Origin: Candidatus Lumbricidiphila eiseniae
GTDB taxonomy: Bacteria > Actinomycetota > Actinomycetes > Actinomycetales > Microbacteriaceae
Reading direction: 5' to 3'
Assembly: GCA_002529645.1 (NCBI GenBank)
Contig: NAEP01000045.1
Location: forward strand, 1-64,000
DNA length: 64,000 nt
The first letter of the stretch is position 1. Each line of letters starts with the position of its first letter. Under the pieces are notes generated by a model. It had not been told where the DNA came from. It ran no database searches and saw only the letters and a program-made list of their open reading frames with translations. Made by a program: the position numbers and the translations under genes. This document shows positions 1-8,528 of the stretch, piece by piece.

Positions 1-40
1 GTGGTGGGGTGGTGGGGTGGTGGGGTGGTGGGGTGGTGGT
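1..40. repeat. 8-bp tandem repeat at window edge
   Basis: About 4.9 copies of the octamer TGGTGGGG run from the first bases of the window to position 40, directly downstream of the stop codon of the minus-strand permease. The array may continue beyond the window start, so its full size is unknown. The G-rich strand could form a G-quadruplex, which is an inference. Confidence 0.85.
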
Positions 41-42
41 TC

Positions 43-1032
43 TTAGTCGGTGCGTTGTCCCGTGATTCGTACATAGAACCATGCGAGAGTCAGCACGATA
101 ATTCCGTAAATAATCTGTCGCACCGCGTCAGTTGTTTCCAGCCCGGTGAGTAGGCGGTTAAGCACGGTGAGGATAAAAGCTCCCACGATGGTTCCCGCGA
201 ATCCACCCGTGCCTCCCAAGATTGAGGTGCCGCCAATGATTGCGGCTGCGACTGAAGGAAGGAGGTAGGAGTTGGTCTGGTCGGGGCCGACCGAGCCGCT
301 AATGCCAGAGAACATGAGCCCTCCGAGCGCAGCGAGGAGGCCAGCAATAGTGTAGACAACCAGCAGTACTCGCCAGGATCGGGTTCCAGCGAGGCGGACG
401 GCGCTCTCATTGTCGCCTGTTGCATAGATAAGCCGCCCAATTCCGGTGCGTGAGAGACCGAAGATGATGAGCAATGACAGTGCCGCGAGCACGATCGTGC
501 TCATGGGTATTGGTCCAAACAGCGTGGCAGATCCCAGCGTTTTTACAAGCGGGAGAAGAGCGGTTGATCCCGACAGAAACCCGTCTCCGACAATCCCGAC
601 GGTGACGATGCCGACGAGCACGCTGGACATCCCGATTGTCATGATGAGCGGGTTAACCTTGAAGACACCGATGCCAATGCCGTTGGCGGCACCAACAGCG
701 GCACCGACAAGAAATGCAAAACCAAGAGAAACAACCGGACCAGCGCCGGAATTGTTGGCTGCTATGTAGGCGGCAAAATTTGCGATCATGGTTGATGACA
801 GGTCGATGCCACCGGTGAGCATGCACACGGTTTGACAGGCAGCGAGGATGGCAAGAGGACAGGCGAGCAGCAGTGTAGAACGAATTCCCTGGGTTGTGAA
901 GAGCGCAGGATCTTTCATTCCCGTCACGATGAAGAGGACGGTAAGAACACCGAGTAGCGCGATGACGGGACGGTGGGAGATATAGTGCGACAACCGCTGT
1001 GTCGGAGTCGTCAGGGCGATCTCCGCGGTCAT
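43..1032 (-). CDS. Sugar ABC transporter permease (RbsC-like)
   Basis: Inner-membrane permease of 329 residues of the BPD_transp_2 (RbsC/XylH) family, expected to form half of the translocation channel of a sugar importer. It is almost entirely hydrophobic, with 8-10 predicted membrane segments. Near the C-terminus it has the family's glycine-rich stretch GGTSILGGTGG. I start it at the ATG at 1032 (MTAEIALTT); a longer open frame upstream is only the shadow of the preceding permease. The start overlaps the stop of that permease by four bases (ATGA), so the two are probably translationally coupled. It is the last gene of the binding protein-ATPase-permease-permease operon 4685-43. The substrate cannot be read from the sequence; the neighbouring GntR, SIS, NagB-like and ROK genes point to an amino sugar or derivative. 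Confidence 0.93.
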   Translation of the reverse strand: MTAEIALTTPTQRLSHYISHRPVIALLGVLTVLFIVTGMKDPALFTTQGIRSTLLLACPLAILAACQTVCMLTGGIDLSSTMIANFAAYIAANNSGAGPVVSLGFAFLVGAAVGAANGIGIGVFKVNPLIMTIGMSSVLVGIVTVGIVGDGFLSGSTALLPLVKTLGSATLFGPIPMSTIVLAALSLLIIFGLSRTGIGRLIYATGDNESAVRLAGTRSWRVLLVVYTIAGLLAALGGLMFSGISGSVGPDQTNSYLLPSVAAAIIGGTSILGGTGGFAGTIVGAFILTVLNRLLTGLETTDAVRQIIYGIIVLTLAWFYVRITGQRTD

Positions 1033-2012
1033 GACGCTCTCCTCCTTATCTGAAGTAACCCGCCGAATAAAACGACGAGAATGAGAATGACTCCGCTGGC
1101 AACCTGTGCAAGGTTGGGATCCCAGCCCAGTCCGAGCATGAGCGGCGGAATGAGTCCCAGAACCAGAGCTGCAAACACAGGTCCGACAAGCCCGCCGGTT
1201 CCGCCGGAAATGGCAACTCCACCGAGAACAACCGCCGCAACACTTGTGAGTAGTGCCGCTGAGCCGATGGCTGCTCGCGGTTCTCCACCGCCGGTGAAAG
1301 CTGTGGTCACCACTCCGGCAAACCCGACGAAAAGTCCCGACAGTGCATAGGTACGAATGCGGGTGATCCGGACGTTGACGCCGGAGAGATAGGCGGCTGA
1401 CCGGTTGCTTCCGATTGCGTAGGTGGCGATGCCCCATCGACTGCGTTTGAACGGCCACCATATTCCCGCCAACACGAGCGTAAGCAGAATGATTGCCGGT
1501 ACCGGATTGGAGAATCCACCGACGAGAAGTGGCTGCAGGTCTGGGGCAATTCCACCACCGGGTGTTGGCAATACCAGAAATGCGGCACCGGCGATGATAA
1601 AGCTCGCGGCAAGAGTAACAACAATGTCGGGCACCCCGGACACCGTGGTAATCCAGCCCATCAGGGTCGAGATGAGGACACTGGCGAGCAAGCCAACCAC
1701 CGTGATACCGATGCACGCGGGGAGTGATTGATCTTTCATAAGGCTGGCGCAGAGACAGTTTGTGAACACCATGAGTGCGCCAACAGCCATGTTTATGCCA
1801 CCCGATATCACGACGATGGCCTGTGACATGGCAAGGAAGGCGAGGGCGAGCGATCCGGCGAAAACAGTTCGCAATCCGAATCCACCGAAGGTCGGAACTT
1901 GACTCGCGCGAATAATTAACAGCACGACGAAGAGGACAATAACTCCGGCGAGCCACCCGTGTCGGCGACGCAATCGCGTAAGCGTCGGTACTCCTGGGTT
2001 AATCGCAATCAT
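1029..2012 (-). CDS. Sugar ABC transporter permease (RbsC-like)
   Basis: Second permease of the importer, 327 residues, BPD_transp_2 family, with about nine hydrophobic segments. The N-terminal basic stretch TRLRRRHGWLAG precedes the first membrane segment, as is usual in this family. Near the C-terminus GGVAISGGTGG matches the glycine-rich signature of the partner permease. It overlaps the ATPase gene upstream by four bases and the next permease downstream by four bases, so the three are one tightly coupled unit. Two different permeases imply a heterodimeric channel. Confidence 0.93.
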   Translation of the reverse strand: MIAINPGVPTLTRLRRRHGWLAGVIVLFVVLLIIRASQVPTFGGFGLRTVFAGSLALAFLAMSQAIVVISGGINMAVGALMVFTNCLCASLMKDQSLPACIGITVVGLLASVLISTLMGWITTVSGVPDIVVTLAASFIIAGAAFLVLPTPGGGIAPDLQPLLVGGFSNPVPAIILLTLVLAGIWWPFKRSRWGIATYAIGSNRSAAYLSGVNVRITRIRTYALSGLFVGFAGVVTTAFTGGGEPRAAIGSAALLTSVAAVVLGGVAISGGTGGLVGPVFAALVLGLIPPLMLGLGWDPNLAQVASGVILILVVLFGGLLQIRRRAS

Positions 2013-3508
2013 GATGTTGCTCCTTTGCCAGAGTGAGAGTGAGTGTTCGTAAACCCGTGCGCTGCCGAGAGCAGCGCCTCGTCTCCAACATCTGCGGCGA
2101 GCTCGGCTACCATTCGACCTCGATAGAGAACAACTGCCCGGTCTGCTACGAGGTTGACCTCGCGTAGTTCGCTTGTGTACATGAGCACCGCTGCACCTTC
2201 GTCCGCGATGTCGCGGATGAGGTCATAAATTTGATGCTTTGTGCCGATATCGATTCCGCGGGTGGGATCAAACAAGAGCAGAGTGTCAAAGCCAGCGGTC
2301 AACCACCGACCGATGGTGAGTTTTTGCTGATTGCCGCCCGAGAGTCGGCGTGCTTGAGACGCCGCACGAGTGTCAATTGACAACCGCTCGACAGTTCGGG
2401 TTACTTTGGCGCTCACGGTTTTCTGTGGGATGGGCCCCCATGTTCTTGTTCGTCGGAACAGCGGCAGCGCAAGGTTTTCGCTAATGGGGCGCTGGGGCAA
2501 AAGCGCGTGTGCGCGGTCGGAGGGTACAAAGGCGACTCCCCGCGCAATAGCCTTTGCTGGATGGGAGGCCGACAACGGATTTCCGCCTATGAGCACCTCT
2601 CCAGAATCGAACTTTTGTGCTCCCGCGATGCCTTCAAACAGGGTGTCCTGCCCCTGTCCCTCGAGCGCTACCACGGCAACAACTTCACCGGGTCGCACGG
2701 CAAACGACACATCCGCCAGTTGTTCCCCAGCGGCGACGGAACGAACTTCCAGCTGAGGTTTTACCCCGTCAAAACTCACGGATGATCGTCGTGCCTCCTC
2801 CCGCACAAGGCCTGCGGAATCCCCAAGCATTGACTGCACGATGCGGGATTCACCTCCCTCGCGAGGAACAAAAGTTGCGACATCCCGACCGTCACGGAAG
2901 ACCGTGCACCGCCCGCAATGCTCGATGATTTCTTCCAGCCTGTGGGAGATAAATAGCACCGACCCGCCCGCCGCTGTGTGACGCCTCATGGAGTCAAAGA
3001 CTCTGTCTGCGAGGTCGGTTGGTAGCGCTGCGGTGATCTCATCGAGAACAAGGAGGCGTGGCTGATGTGCAAGTGCGCGAGCAAGATCGAACATCCGCAA
3101 GAACGGCAGGGAAATATCCGCAATCTGTTCACCAGGATCAAAACCTGTGATTCCGAGATCATCAAGTGCGCGGGCGAAACCAGCCCGCGGAGTGCCCGTG
3201 AGTCGAAGATTTTGCGCGACGGTGAGGTCGGAAACAAGCGCGGGATCCTGGAAGACGGATGCAATTCCCGCCTGGCGCGCTTGCGCTGGTGATGAGAAGC
3301 ACGTCGCGACACTGTCAACTGAGAGTTGACCGGCCGACGAGTTGATGACACCGGTCAGGATTTTAACGAACGTGGATTTACCCGCTCCGTTGGCTCCGAG
3401 CAGAGCATGAGATTCACCAGGATGGATCGACAGGTTCGCGTTACGCAGGGCAATGACTGAGCCGTATTGTTTTGCGATTCCCGTTGCTTGTAACAATTCC
3501 TGTGCCAT
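2009..3508 (-). CDS. Sugar ABC transporter ATP-binding protein (RbsA/MglA-like, two ATPase domains)
   Basis: Cytoplasmic ATPase of 499 residues with two fused nucleotide-binding domains. The first has a normal Walker A (GANGAGKST, about residues 38-46) and Walker B (LLVLDE). The signature region before it reads ISLPFLRMFDLARAL instead of the usual LSxGQ, so it looks degenerate. The second domain lacks a Walker A lysine (VALEGQGQDT) but keeps LSGGNQQK and ends in LLLFDPTRG, with proline where the catalytic glutamate normally sits. Loss of function in the second site is common in this family. The weak signature in the first domain is less usual, although the intact Walker motifs argue against a pseudogene. 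It overlaps the downstream permease by four bases. Confidence 0.92.
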   Translation of the reverse strand: MAQELLQATGIAKQYGSVIALRNANLSIHPGESHALLGANGAGKSTFVKILTGVINSSAGQLSVDSVATCFSSPAQARQAGIASVFQDPALVSDLTVAQNLRLTGTPRAGFARALDDLGITGFDPGEQIADISLPFLRMFDLARALAHQPRLLVLDEITAALPTDLADRVFDSMRRHTAAGGSVLFISHRLEEIIEHCGRCTVFRDGRDVATFVPREGGESRIVQSMLGDSAGLVREEARRSSVSFDGVKPQLEVRSVAAGEQLADVSFAVRPGEVVAVVALEGQGQDTLFEGIAGAQKFDSGEVLIGGNPLSASHPAKAIARGVAFVPSDRAHALLPQRPISENLALPLFRRTRTWGPIPQKTVSAKVTRTVERLSIDTRAASQARRLSGGNQQKLTIGRWLTAGFDTLLLFDPTRGIDIGTKHQIYDLIRDIADEGAAVLMYTSELREVNLVADRAVVLYRGRMVAELAADVGDEALLSAAHGFTNTHSHSGKGATS

Positions 3509-3574
3509 GATCCTCCTCGGTCATAGAAACGAATTGAACTTCCCCGACACGGGGTTTGCGGGGTATGTGCAATC

Positions 3575-3617
3575 GTGAACGGGGTGCCCGACTCACCGAG
3601 TCGGGCACCCCGTTCAC
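3575..3617 (-). promoter_or_regulatory. Intercistronic stem-loop after the binding-protein gene
   Basis: A perfect 19-bp inverted repeat (3575-3593 with 3599-3617) closes a 5-base loop and begins one base after the stop codon of the binding-protein gene. No U-run follows on the minus strand, so it looks like an mRNA-stabilising or partial-termination hairpin rather than a full terminator. Such structures after binding-protein genes raise that product over the membrane components; the role here is inferred. Confidence 0.8.
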
Positions 3618-4685
3618 CTACTCTCCTGGACCTTTGCAAGAAGTGAGCTGGCTGCGTGTAAAGGTCGTAAGACCATCGATCGAGAACGTTGAGGAGTAAA
3701 GCTGGTCGAGCTTCGGATCGTATGCCGCCTGCAGGTCTGCCTTGCCTGTTGTTGCATCAAGAACCTTGGGGGTCAAGATCGTTTGCAAATTCGGCTTTTT
3801 TCCCTGCAGTGCTTCGATGGCAACGTGTGCGCCCACCCCGCCGATAATCGCCGGGTTGGTTGTTACCGCACCGGGAGCGCCATTGATGAGTTGACCAATG
3901 AATGCGTTTGTTTCCTGGCCGGTCACTGGAATCGGCTTAATCCCGGCGGTCTGGATTGCATTGACCACGGTGTAATCGGTGCCCGAGGTCCACACACCCT
4001 GGTATGACCCGGATGACAGTTCCTGTACCGCGATCTCACCGGCCTTGGTATAGTCCCACCCCGTCCACACTTCCTTCACGGTGATGCCGGAGTAGGTTGC
4101 AAGTGCTTCCTTGACACCAGCATGCCGGTCGGAGTCTGCTGGCACACCCTCAATGCCGCGCATGTAGAGAACTTTGCCCGTACCACCCATTTGTTTGAAC
4201 AACCATTCGGCGGTGAGCTTGCCCCAGGCTTTCTGATCGTTCACCGCAACGTATGCACCTTTCGCTGAGACCGGGCTGTCAACGGCAACGACGACGATGC
4301 CCTGAGCGATTGCCTCTTCGATCACCGGGTTGAGCTTGTCACGGTCAGCGGGGTTCACAACAATCGCGTTTACCCCCTGTGAAATCAGCGACTGCAGGTC
4401 TTGAATCTGGTCGGTCGGGCCACCGTTTTTTGACACGGCAATGACCTTAGACACGACGCCACTGGCGACAGACTCCGCTTTGACGGCACAGATCATCTCT
4501 TCACGCCAACCGTTTCCCGCGAGCGTGTTACTGACTCCGATGACAAACTTGCCGCCCGCCTTCGTGCCCGCCGTGCTGTCAGCGTTCTTTTCTCCGCCGC
4601 ACGCGGTGAGGGCCAGTGCCGAGACCACGACTATAGTCGCGAGACTGATTCCTCGACCGGACCTGGGGGTTTTATTCGCAGCCAT
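3618..4685 (-). CDS. Sugar ABC transporter substrate-binding lipoprotein
   Basis: Surface-anchored binding protein of 355 residues (Peripla_BP_4, ribose-binding-like). The N-terminus is a lipoprotein signal peptide with a lipobox ending ALTAC, followed by a GGEKNADS linker. The mature part has typical features of the fold: VIGVSNTLAGNGWREE at the first strand, then GVNAIVVNPADRD and GIVVVAVDSPV. The ATG has a good ribosome site (AAGGAGCAACC). It is the first gene of the importer operon, and a strong hairpin separates it from the ATPase gene. A TATACAA element lies about 70 bases upstream (4758-4764) and may be a GntR site. Confidence 0.93.
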   Translation of the reverse strand: MAANKTPRSGRGISLATIVVVSALALTACGGEKNADSTAGTKAGGKFVIGVSNTLAGNGWREEMICAVKAESVASGVVSKVIAVSKNGGPTDQIQDLQSLISQGVNAIVVNPADRDKLNPVIEEAIAQGIVVVAVDSPVSAKGAYVAVNDQKAWGKLTAEWLFKQMGGTGKVLYMRGIEGVPADSDRHAGVKEALATYSGITVKEVWTGWDYTKAGEIAVQELSSGSYQGVWTSGTDYTVVNAIQTAGIKPIPVTGQETNAFIGQLINGAPGAVTTNPAIIGGVGAHVAIEALQGKKPNLQTILTPKVLDATTGKADLQAAYDPKLDQLYSSTFSIDGLTTFTRSQLTSCKGPGE

Positions 4686-4757
4686 GGTTGCTCCTTTGCT
4701 GTTTCCTTGGTGTTTGATCTTTGCCGCCGATTCTCAGAGGAGAGCGTCGGCAGGGTC

Positions 4758-4764
4758 TATACAA
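4758..4764 (+). promoter_or_regulatory. Candidate GntR half-site (TATACAA)
   Basis: The heptamer TATACAA lies in the leader of the binding-protein gene. The same core appears in the 5708-5778 and 8414-8557 intergenic regions of this cluster, which makes a shared regulator plausible. It is short, so chance is not excluded. Confidence 0.35.
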
Positions 4765-4864
4765 TCCAAACTAGTGTCTCGATACGTTTTAAGCACGCTA
4801 CTCTATACATCTTGTTTGTCACGATTTTATATATCTTGGTAGTAAGACAGCACGTCAGCCCGTG

Positions 4865-5707
4865 TTAGTTGTGCGACATGGTTTCATGACCGCTGCGGCG
4901 GATCTGTTCACGGATGTCACCGGCGCCGGCAAGAGTGCGACCGATGCGCCGTGCGTGGTCGTCGTAGGCGGCGTCAAAGAGACGCGTTGACTCGTCGGCA
5001 CCGACAACCATGGGGCCGGTCAGGACGGGCGGGTAGATGCCTTTGCTGACGAGGATCTCGGCGGTCTGCACCTTGATTTCATTGACAACAGCAACCGTCG
5101 CGACCGTCGATCCGGGACCAACCGGTGTTGCCAGCCCGGGAACTGTGACTAAGGCGTCGCCGGGCGGGGTGTTTATATCAATCACTAGATTGGCGACATC
5201 CATTAGTTTGGTTCCGGTCTTTGACTCAGAGGCGGTTGAGTGAGCCACAGAGGTCACGGCGATGGTGCGAAGCCCGCGATCCCTGGCGATGCGTGCAAGT
5301 TCGACGGGCAGAGCGGATGTCCCGGAAACGCTGAAGATCATCATGACGTCGGTGGGCAGGAATGCGAAGTTTGCCATGATGGCGTCGGCGAGGCCGGAAA
5401 CCCGCTCAATGAACATCGCCTGTCGCTGGCCGTTGGAGCCAACTACCTGCGTGTGGAATGTCGTAGACAACTCCACCATCGGGTTGAAACCGGGGAACGA
5501 CCCGTAGCGGGGGAACATTTCTTCAACCGCGATGCGGGAGTGGCCGCTGCCGAACATATGAACGAACCCGCCATTGGCGATTGCCTCGGCCGACCACCGG
5601 GATGCCTCTGCGATTGCCGGAGCCTGGCTGTCTTGGAGATGCTCGAGCAACTCAATGGCCTGTTTTGTCCAGCTGCCGACGACCACGCTGTCGGATGAGC
5701 TACTCAT
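4865..5707 (-). CDS. SIS-domain sugar-phosphate-binding protein (UPF0309-like)
   Basis: Cytoplasmic protein of 280 residues with one sugar isomerase (SIS) domain over most of its length. MFGSGHSRIAVEEMFPR (about residues 50-66) and IFSVSGTSALPVELARIARD match the two sugar-phosphate loops of SIS proteins, although the usual SxSG(R/K) serine-rich loop is modified to SVSGTS. Members of the group sit beside amino-sugar transporters and ROK kinases and probably bind, isomerise or cleave a phosphosugar. Here it is divergent from the GntR regulator and upstream of the importer operon. The exact reaction is unknown. Confidence 0.85.
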   Translation of the reverse strand: MSSSSDSVVVGSWTKQAIELLEHLQDSQAPAIAEASRWSAEAIANGGFVHMFGSGHSRIAVEEMFPRYGSFPGFNPMVELSTTFHTQVVGSNGQRQAMFIERVSGLADAIMANFAFLPTDVMMIFSVSGTSALPVELARIARDRGLRTIAVTSVAHSTASESKTGTKLMDVANLVIDINTPPGDALVTVPGLATPVGPGSTVATVAVVNEIKVQTAEILVSKGIYPPVLTGPMVVGADESTRLFDAAYDDHARRIGRTLAGAGDIREQIRRSGHETMSHN

Positions 5708-5725
5708 AAAATGTACATACTTTCA

Positions 5726-5740
5726 TAGTAAGTTGTATAG
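5726..5740. promoter_or_regulatory. Candidate GntR operator in the SIS/GntR divergent promoter
   Basis: The 15-mer TAGTAAGTTGTATAG contains the TATACAA core (minus strand, 5733-5739) preceded by CATAGTA, which also occurs at the 8488-8505 palindrome. It lies between the start of the SIS gene (5707) and the GntR gene (5779), where an autoregulatory site is expected. Confidence 0.4.
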
Positions 5741-5778
5741 GGTGTTTGGTGTAGTTTGTCTACTATAAGCTGACGATC

Positions 5779-6537
5779 ATGAAAGATCAAGCCGGGTTGG
5801 GTGCGCGTGAGACTCTCGTCCGCTACCAGGAGATCGAGAACTGGTTGCGGGATCGCGTCATCAATGGGAGGGAAGGGGATCCGCTTCCCTCTGAGGCAGA
5901 ATTGGGTGCGAGATTTGGCGTAAGCCGGATGACAGCTCGACAGGCAGTCCAGAATCTCGCTGCCGAAGGACTCGTTCGGCGACTGCGTGGCTCTGGAACT
6001 TTCATCGCCCCGAAACCGCTACACCGACACTCCGGGCCGTTGATGAGCTTCACCGCTGACATGAAGCGACGGGGTCTCACAGCCTCCTCCCGTTTGCTGT
6101 CTGCGGAACTTCGGGAAGCGAATCAGGCTGAGGTTGATGCATTACGCCTTCAAGACAAAGCCCGTGTTGTGTCAATTGCCCGGTTGCGATTGGCCGATGG
6201 CACACCGATGGCCGTCGAACACGCGAGTGTGACCCCGGACTGTGCTCCTGTTCTTGCCGAAGAACTCGAGTCGGGTTCCCTCCACGAAGCGCTCCGCAAA
6301 CTTGGCCGCATCCCTGTCACCGCTCTCACCTGGATTAGTGCGCGGGCGGCCTCCACGGCAGAAGCGAGGTTGCTGGGACTCTCGGCAAGGGCTCCGGTAC
6401 TGGTTGAAAAGCGAATCATCTCCGACCAGGAGGAGCAACCGATTGAATTCACGACCACTGTTTATGATCCGGATCGTTACGTCATTGATGCTGTTTTCAC
6501 TCTCGTGGACCAGTCCGTGGCCACAGAACAGAACTGA
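5779..6537 (+). CDS. GntR-family transcriptional regulator (HutC/UTRA type)
   Basis: DNA-binding regulator of 252 residues. Residues about 15-75 form a GntR winged helix (LPSEAELGARFGVSRMTARQAV, then the wing RRLRGSGTFIA). Residues about 95-240 form a UTRA ligand-binding domain, the type that senses phosphosugars such as glucosamine-6-phosphate in NagR/DasR relatives. It is divergent from the SIS gene with a 71-base shared promoter region holding a candidate operator. It probably controls both arms of the cluster; that is inference from position and the shared TATACAA motif. Confidence 0.93.
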   Translation: MKDQAGLGARETLVRYQEIENWLRDRVINGREGDPLPSEAELGARFGVSRMTARQAVQNLAAEGLVRRLRGSGTFIAPKPLHRHSGPLMSFTADMKRRGLTASSRLLSAELREANQAEVDALRLQDKARVVSIARLRLADGTPMAVEHASVTPDCAPVLAEELESGSLHEALRKLGRIPVTALTWISARAASTAEARLLGLSARAPVLVEKRIISDQEEQPIEFTTTVYDPDRYVIDAVFTLVDQSVATEQN

Positions 6538-6597
6538 GGACCGCAGCAGGGTCACCCGTGCGACCAGTCCGTGACCGTGGAGCGAAACCGGTGCGGA

Positions 6598-7533
6598 TCA
6601 GTCACGACCGGTGCGGTGGGCCGAAGCTTCGATGCTCATGAGCGCCGCGCCAATCGCACCTGCCTGTCTGCCCAGCGTGGCCGCGAGCACTGTGATGTGT
6701 GATTCTGGTGCGACCTTCACGCGTCGACGGATCTCAGCGGTCAGCGGTTCGATCAGTTGACTGCCGGCTCCTGCCAGACCGCCACCGATCACGAACGCGT
6801 TTGGTGCCAGTGTCACGAACACATTTGCCAGTCCCGCACCGATCGCGCGAATCGCGCGATCAATGGCTGCTTGAGCCTGTGAGTCACCGCGTTGGGCGGC
6901 CTGAAACGCGTCGTGTGCCGAGGGTTGTCCGGCGAAGCTGCTGATCGCTGCCGCACCAGCGAAAGATTCGACACAGCCGTTGTTACCGCAGCCGCAGGGC
7001 GGGCCATCCATCTCTACTGTGAGGTGACCAAGCTCACCGGCAGAGCCCTTGCCGGTGACAAGAGCACCATTCTGAACCACACCACCACCGACTCCTGTGC
7101 CCAGTACGACACAGACAACAAGGCTCTGATCAACGGCCGCACCGACAACCGACTCGGCGATACTGAAGGCTTTAGCGTCGTTGACCAGGACGATCGGCTG
7201 TTCCAGGCGCCGTGTGACGGCGGAGCGGAAGTGATAGCCGATCCACGCGCTCGGAAAGTTCGGCAGCAGAGTTGGTATCCCCGTTGCGGCCTCGAACATG
7301 CCGGGGATACCGACTCCAATTGACGTGAGCACCCCGTGGGCGTGACGAGTTGTGCGTGTGATATCAGCGAGTTCTGTGATCACATCTTCGGGCATCCGTG
7401 ACTCTTTGATCGGTCGAATGCCCGTTTCAATCACGCGAGGTTTGTCGCGGGCGCTGTGTGATACGAGAGCCCACTTGATAGAGCTGCCACCGATGTCGAG
7501 CCCGAGCGCGTAGCAAGCCTTCGTCTCCATCAC
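6598..7533 (-). CDS. ROK-family sugar kinase
   Basis: Sugar kinase of 311 residues. The N-terminus has the ATP phosphate-binding motif LDIGGSSIKWALV. GVGIPGMF and VLGTGVGGGVV follow, then the ROK zinc motif CGCGNNGCVESF (about residues 180-191). Relatives phosphorylate glucose, N-acetylglucosamine or N-acetylmannosamine. It is convergent with the GntR gene and lies downstream of the SDR gene; the 112-base gap between them contains a paired-repeat unit. A role in trapping the imported sugar as its 6-phosphate fits the context. Confidence 0.92.
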   Translation of the reverse strand: MMETKACYALGLDIGGSSIKWALVSHSARDKPRVIETGIRPIKESRMPEDVITELADITRTTRHAHGVLTSIGVGIPGMFEAATGIPTLLPNFPSAWIGYHFRSAVTRRLEQPIVLVNDAKAFSIAESVVGAAVDQSLVVCVVLGTGVGGGVVQNGALVTGKGSAGELGHLTVEMDGPPCGCGNNGCVESFAGAAAISSFAGQPSAHDAFQAAQRGDSQAQAAIDRAIRAIGAGLANVFVTLAPNAFVIGGGLAGAGSQLIEPLTAEIRRRVKVAPESHITVLAATLGRQAGAIGAALMSIEASAHRTGRD

Positions 7534-7551
7534 GGCTGACCGGTCGCAGCG

Positions 7552-7639
7552 GGCACACCCGCCTGAACAAGGAACCGGGTCATGACGCCAGCTATGCCAC
7601 CGCCCGTCGCCGATGTGCCCGCTTGAACGGGGAACCGGG
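7552..7639. repeat. Paired direct repeat, 28-bp arms, 60-bp period (locus 1)
   Basis: Arms 7552-7579 and 7612-7639 flank a 32-bp insert (7580-7611). They match at 20 of 28 positions and all eight differences are transitions, so they look like a decayed duplication. The second arm contains CCCGCTTGAACGGGGA, an imperfect palindrome placed like the inverted repeats of a type I-E CRISPR repeat. The unit fills most of the ROK/SDR intergenic region. Confidence 0.65.
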
Positions 7640-7645
7640 AGTGGG

Positions 7646-8413
7646 TCACGATGTAGAGGTCACCTCCCAGCCGCCATCCACAGCGAGCACCTGACCGGTC
7701 ACCGCGTCTGCGGTGACAAACCAGCACAGTGCCGCCGCGACCTGCTCGGCTGTCAGCAGTCCCTGGGCCAGTGGCTGTTTTCGCTGTGCAAACGCGACGA
7801 TCGCGCGGTCCTGCGCTGCGCGCTGCGCCATTGGTGTGTGAACAAGTCCGGGTGCCACTGTGTTGACCCGGATCCCATCCGCCGCATAAGCCGCCGCGAG
7901 TGGCACGGTCCAGCCGGTAATTGCTGCCTTTGCCGCTGCGTATCCGTGCGTGGCGAAATTGTCGGGCTGTGGCGAGGTGGCAAGAACACTGGAGGTCATC
8001 ACAAGCGACCCACCCTGTGCTTTCATGTGCCGGACTGCTTCACGCGCTGTGAGGAACATCGTCGACAGATTGAGGCTTAACGACGCATTCCATGCCTCTA
8101 GCGACATATTATGCAACCAGCCGTCCCCCATTTTTCGGGCACTACCACCAGCGACGGCCACGACAGCGTCAATCTGCCCGAGCGCCTCAGCGGCCTCTGC
8201 AAACGCTGTGACCGCCGCTGACTCATCTTGAAGATCGGCGACCGCCCAACCTGCGCTACCGGCTCCGAGTGTGCTGGACAGGGCCGCGCAGCCACTGGCC
8301 CCGCGGGAGATGACGAACAGTCGGTGCCCATCGGCTGAAAGCTGTCGGGCGGTAGCAGCAGCAATGCCGGATGAGCCTGTGATGACGATGCCGCGCGTTC
8401 GCTTGTCCATCAA
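7646..8413 (-). CDS. Short-chain dehydrogenase/reductase (SDR)
   Basis: NAD(P)-dependent oxidoreductase of 255 residues. The Rossmann motif is slightly modified (ITGSSGIAAATARQL, where TGxxxGIG is usual). The catalytic Ser is in MTSSVLA and the YxxxK pair in HGYAAAKAA. The C-terminus VTGQVLAVDGGWE is typical of classical SDRs. The substrate is probably a sugar or polyol intermediate of the cluster. It is divergent from the FAD oxidoreductase; the 144 bases between them contain the best candidate GntR palindrome. Confidence 0.9.
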   Translation of the reverse strand: MMDKRTRGIVITGSSGIAAATARQLSADGHRLFVISRGASGCAALSSTLGAGSAGWAVADLQDESAAVTAFAEAAEALGQIDAVVAVAGGSARKMGDGWLHNMSLEAWNASLSLNLSTMFLTAREAVRHMKAQGGSLVMTSSVLATSPQPDNFATHGYAAAKAAITGWTVPLAAAYAADGIRVNTVAPGLVHTPMAQRAAQDRAIVAFAQRKQPLAQGLLTAEQVAAALCWFVTADAVTGQVLAVDGGWEVTSTS

Positions 8414-8487
8414 AACCTCCCGGAGGTGCTGGCTATGCGGTAGAACGAGTTCGACGCAGTTTCGCTAATGACCGACCTATTGTGTCA

Positions 8488-8505
8488 TAGTAGTATATAC
8501 AACTA
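8488..8505. promoter_or_regulatory. Candidate GntR operator, near-palindrome TAGTAGTATATACAACTA
   Basis: An 18-base near-perfect palindrome centred on GTATATAC lies between the divergent SDR (8413) and FAD oxidoreductase (8558) genes. It shares CATAGTA and TATACAA with the element at 5726-5740. Its position suits control of both operons. Confidence 0.5.
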
Positions 8506-8528
8506 GCTGCAGCTTCGTGTCCTACTTG

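Noticed and set aside
1033-1956. Open frame on the minus strand that extends the 43-1032 permease to 637 residues
   Set aside because: The extra N-terminal part is Arg/Cys/His-rich and overlaps the other permease in another frame, typical of a shadow frame in high-GC DNA.
6508-6588. Direct repeat GACCAGTCCGTG at 6508 and 6562 near the end of the GntR gene
   Set aside because: The period is 54, the match is strong only over 12 bases, and there is no sharp 28-base arm, so I do not count it with the 60-61 units.
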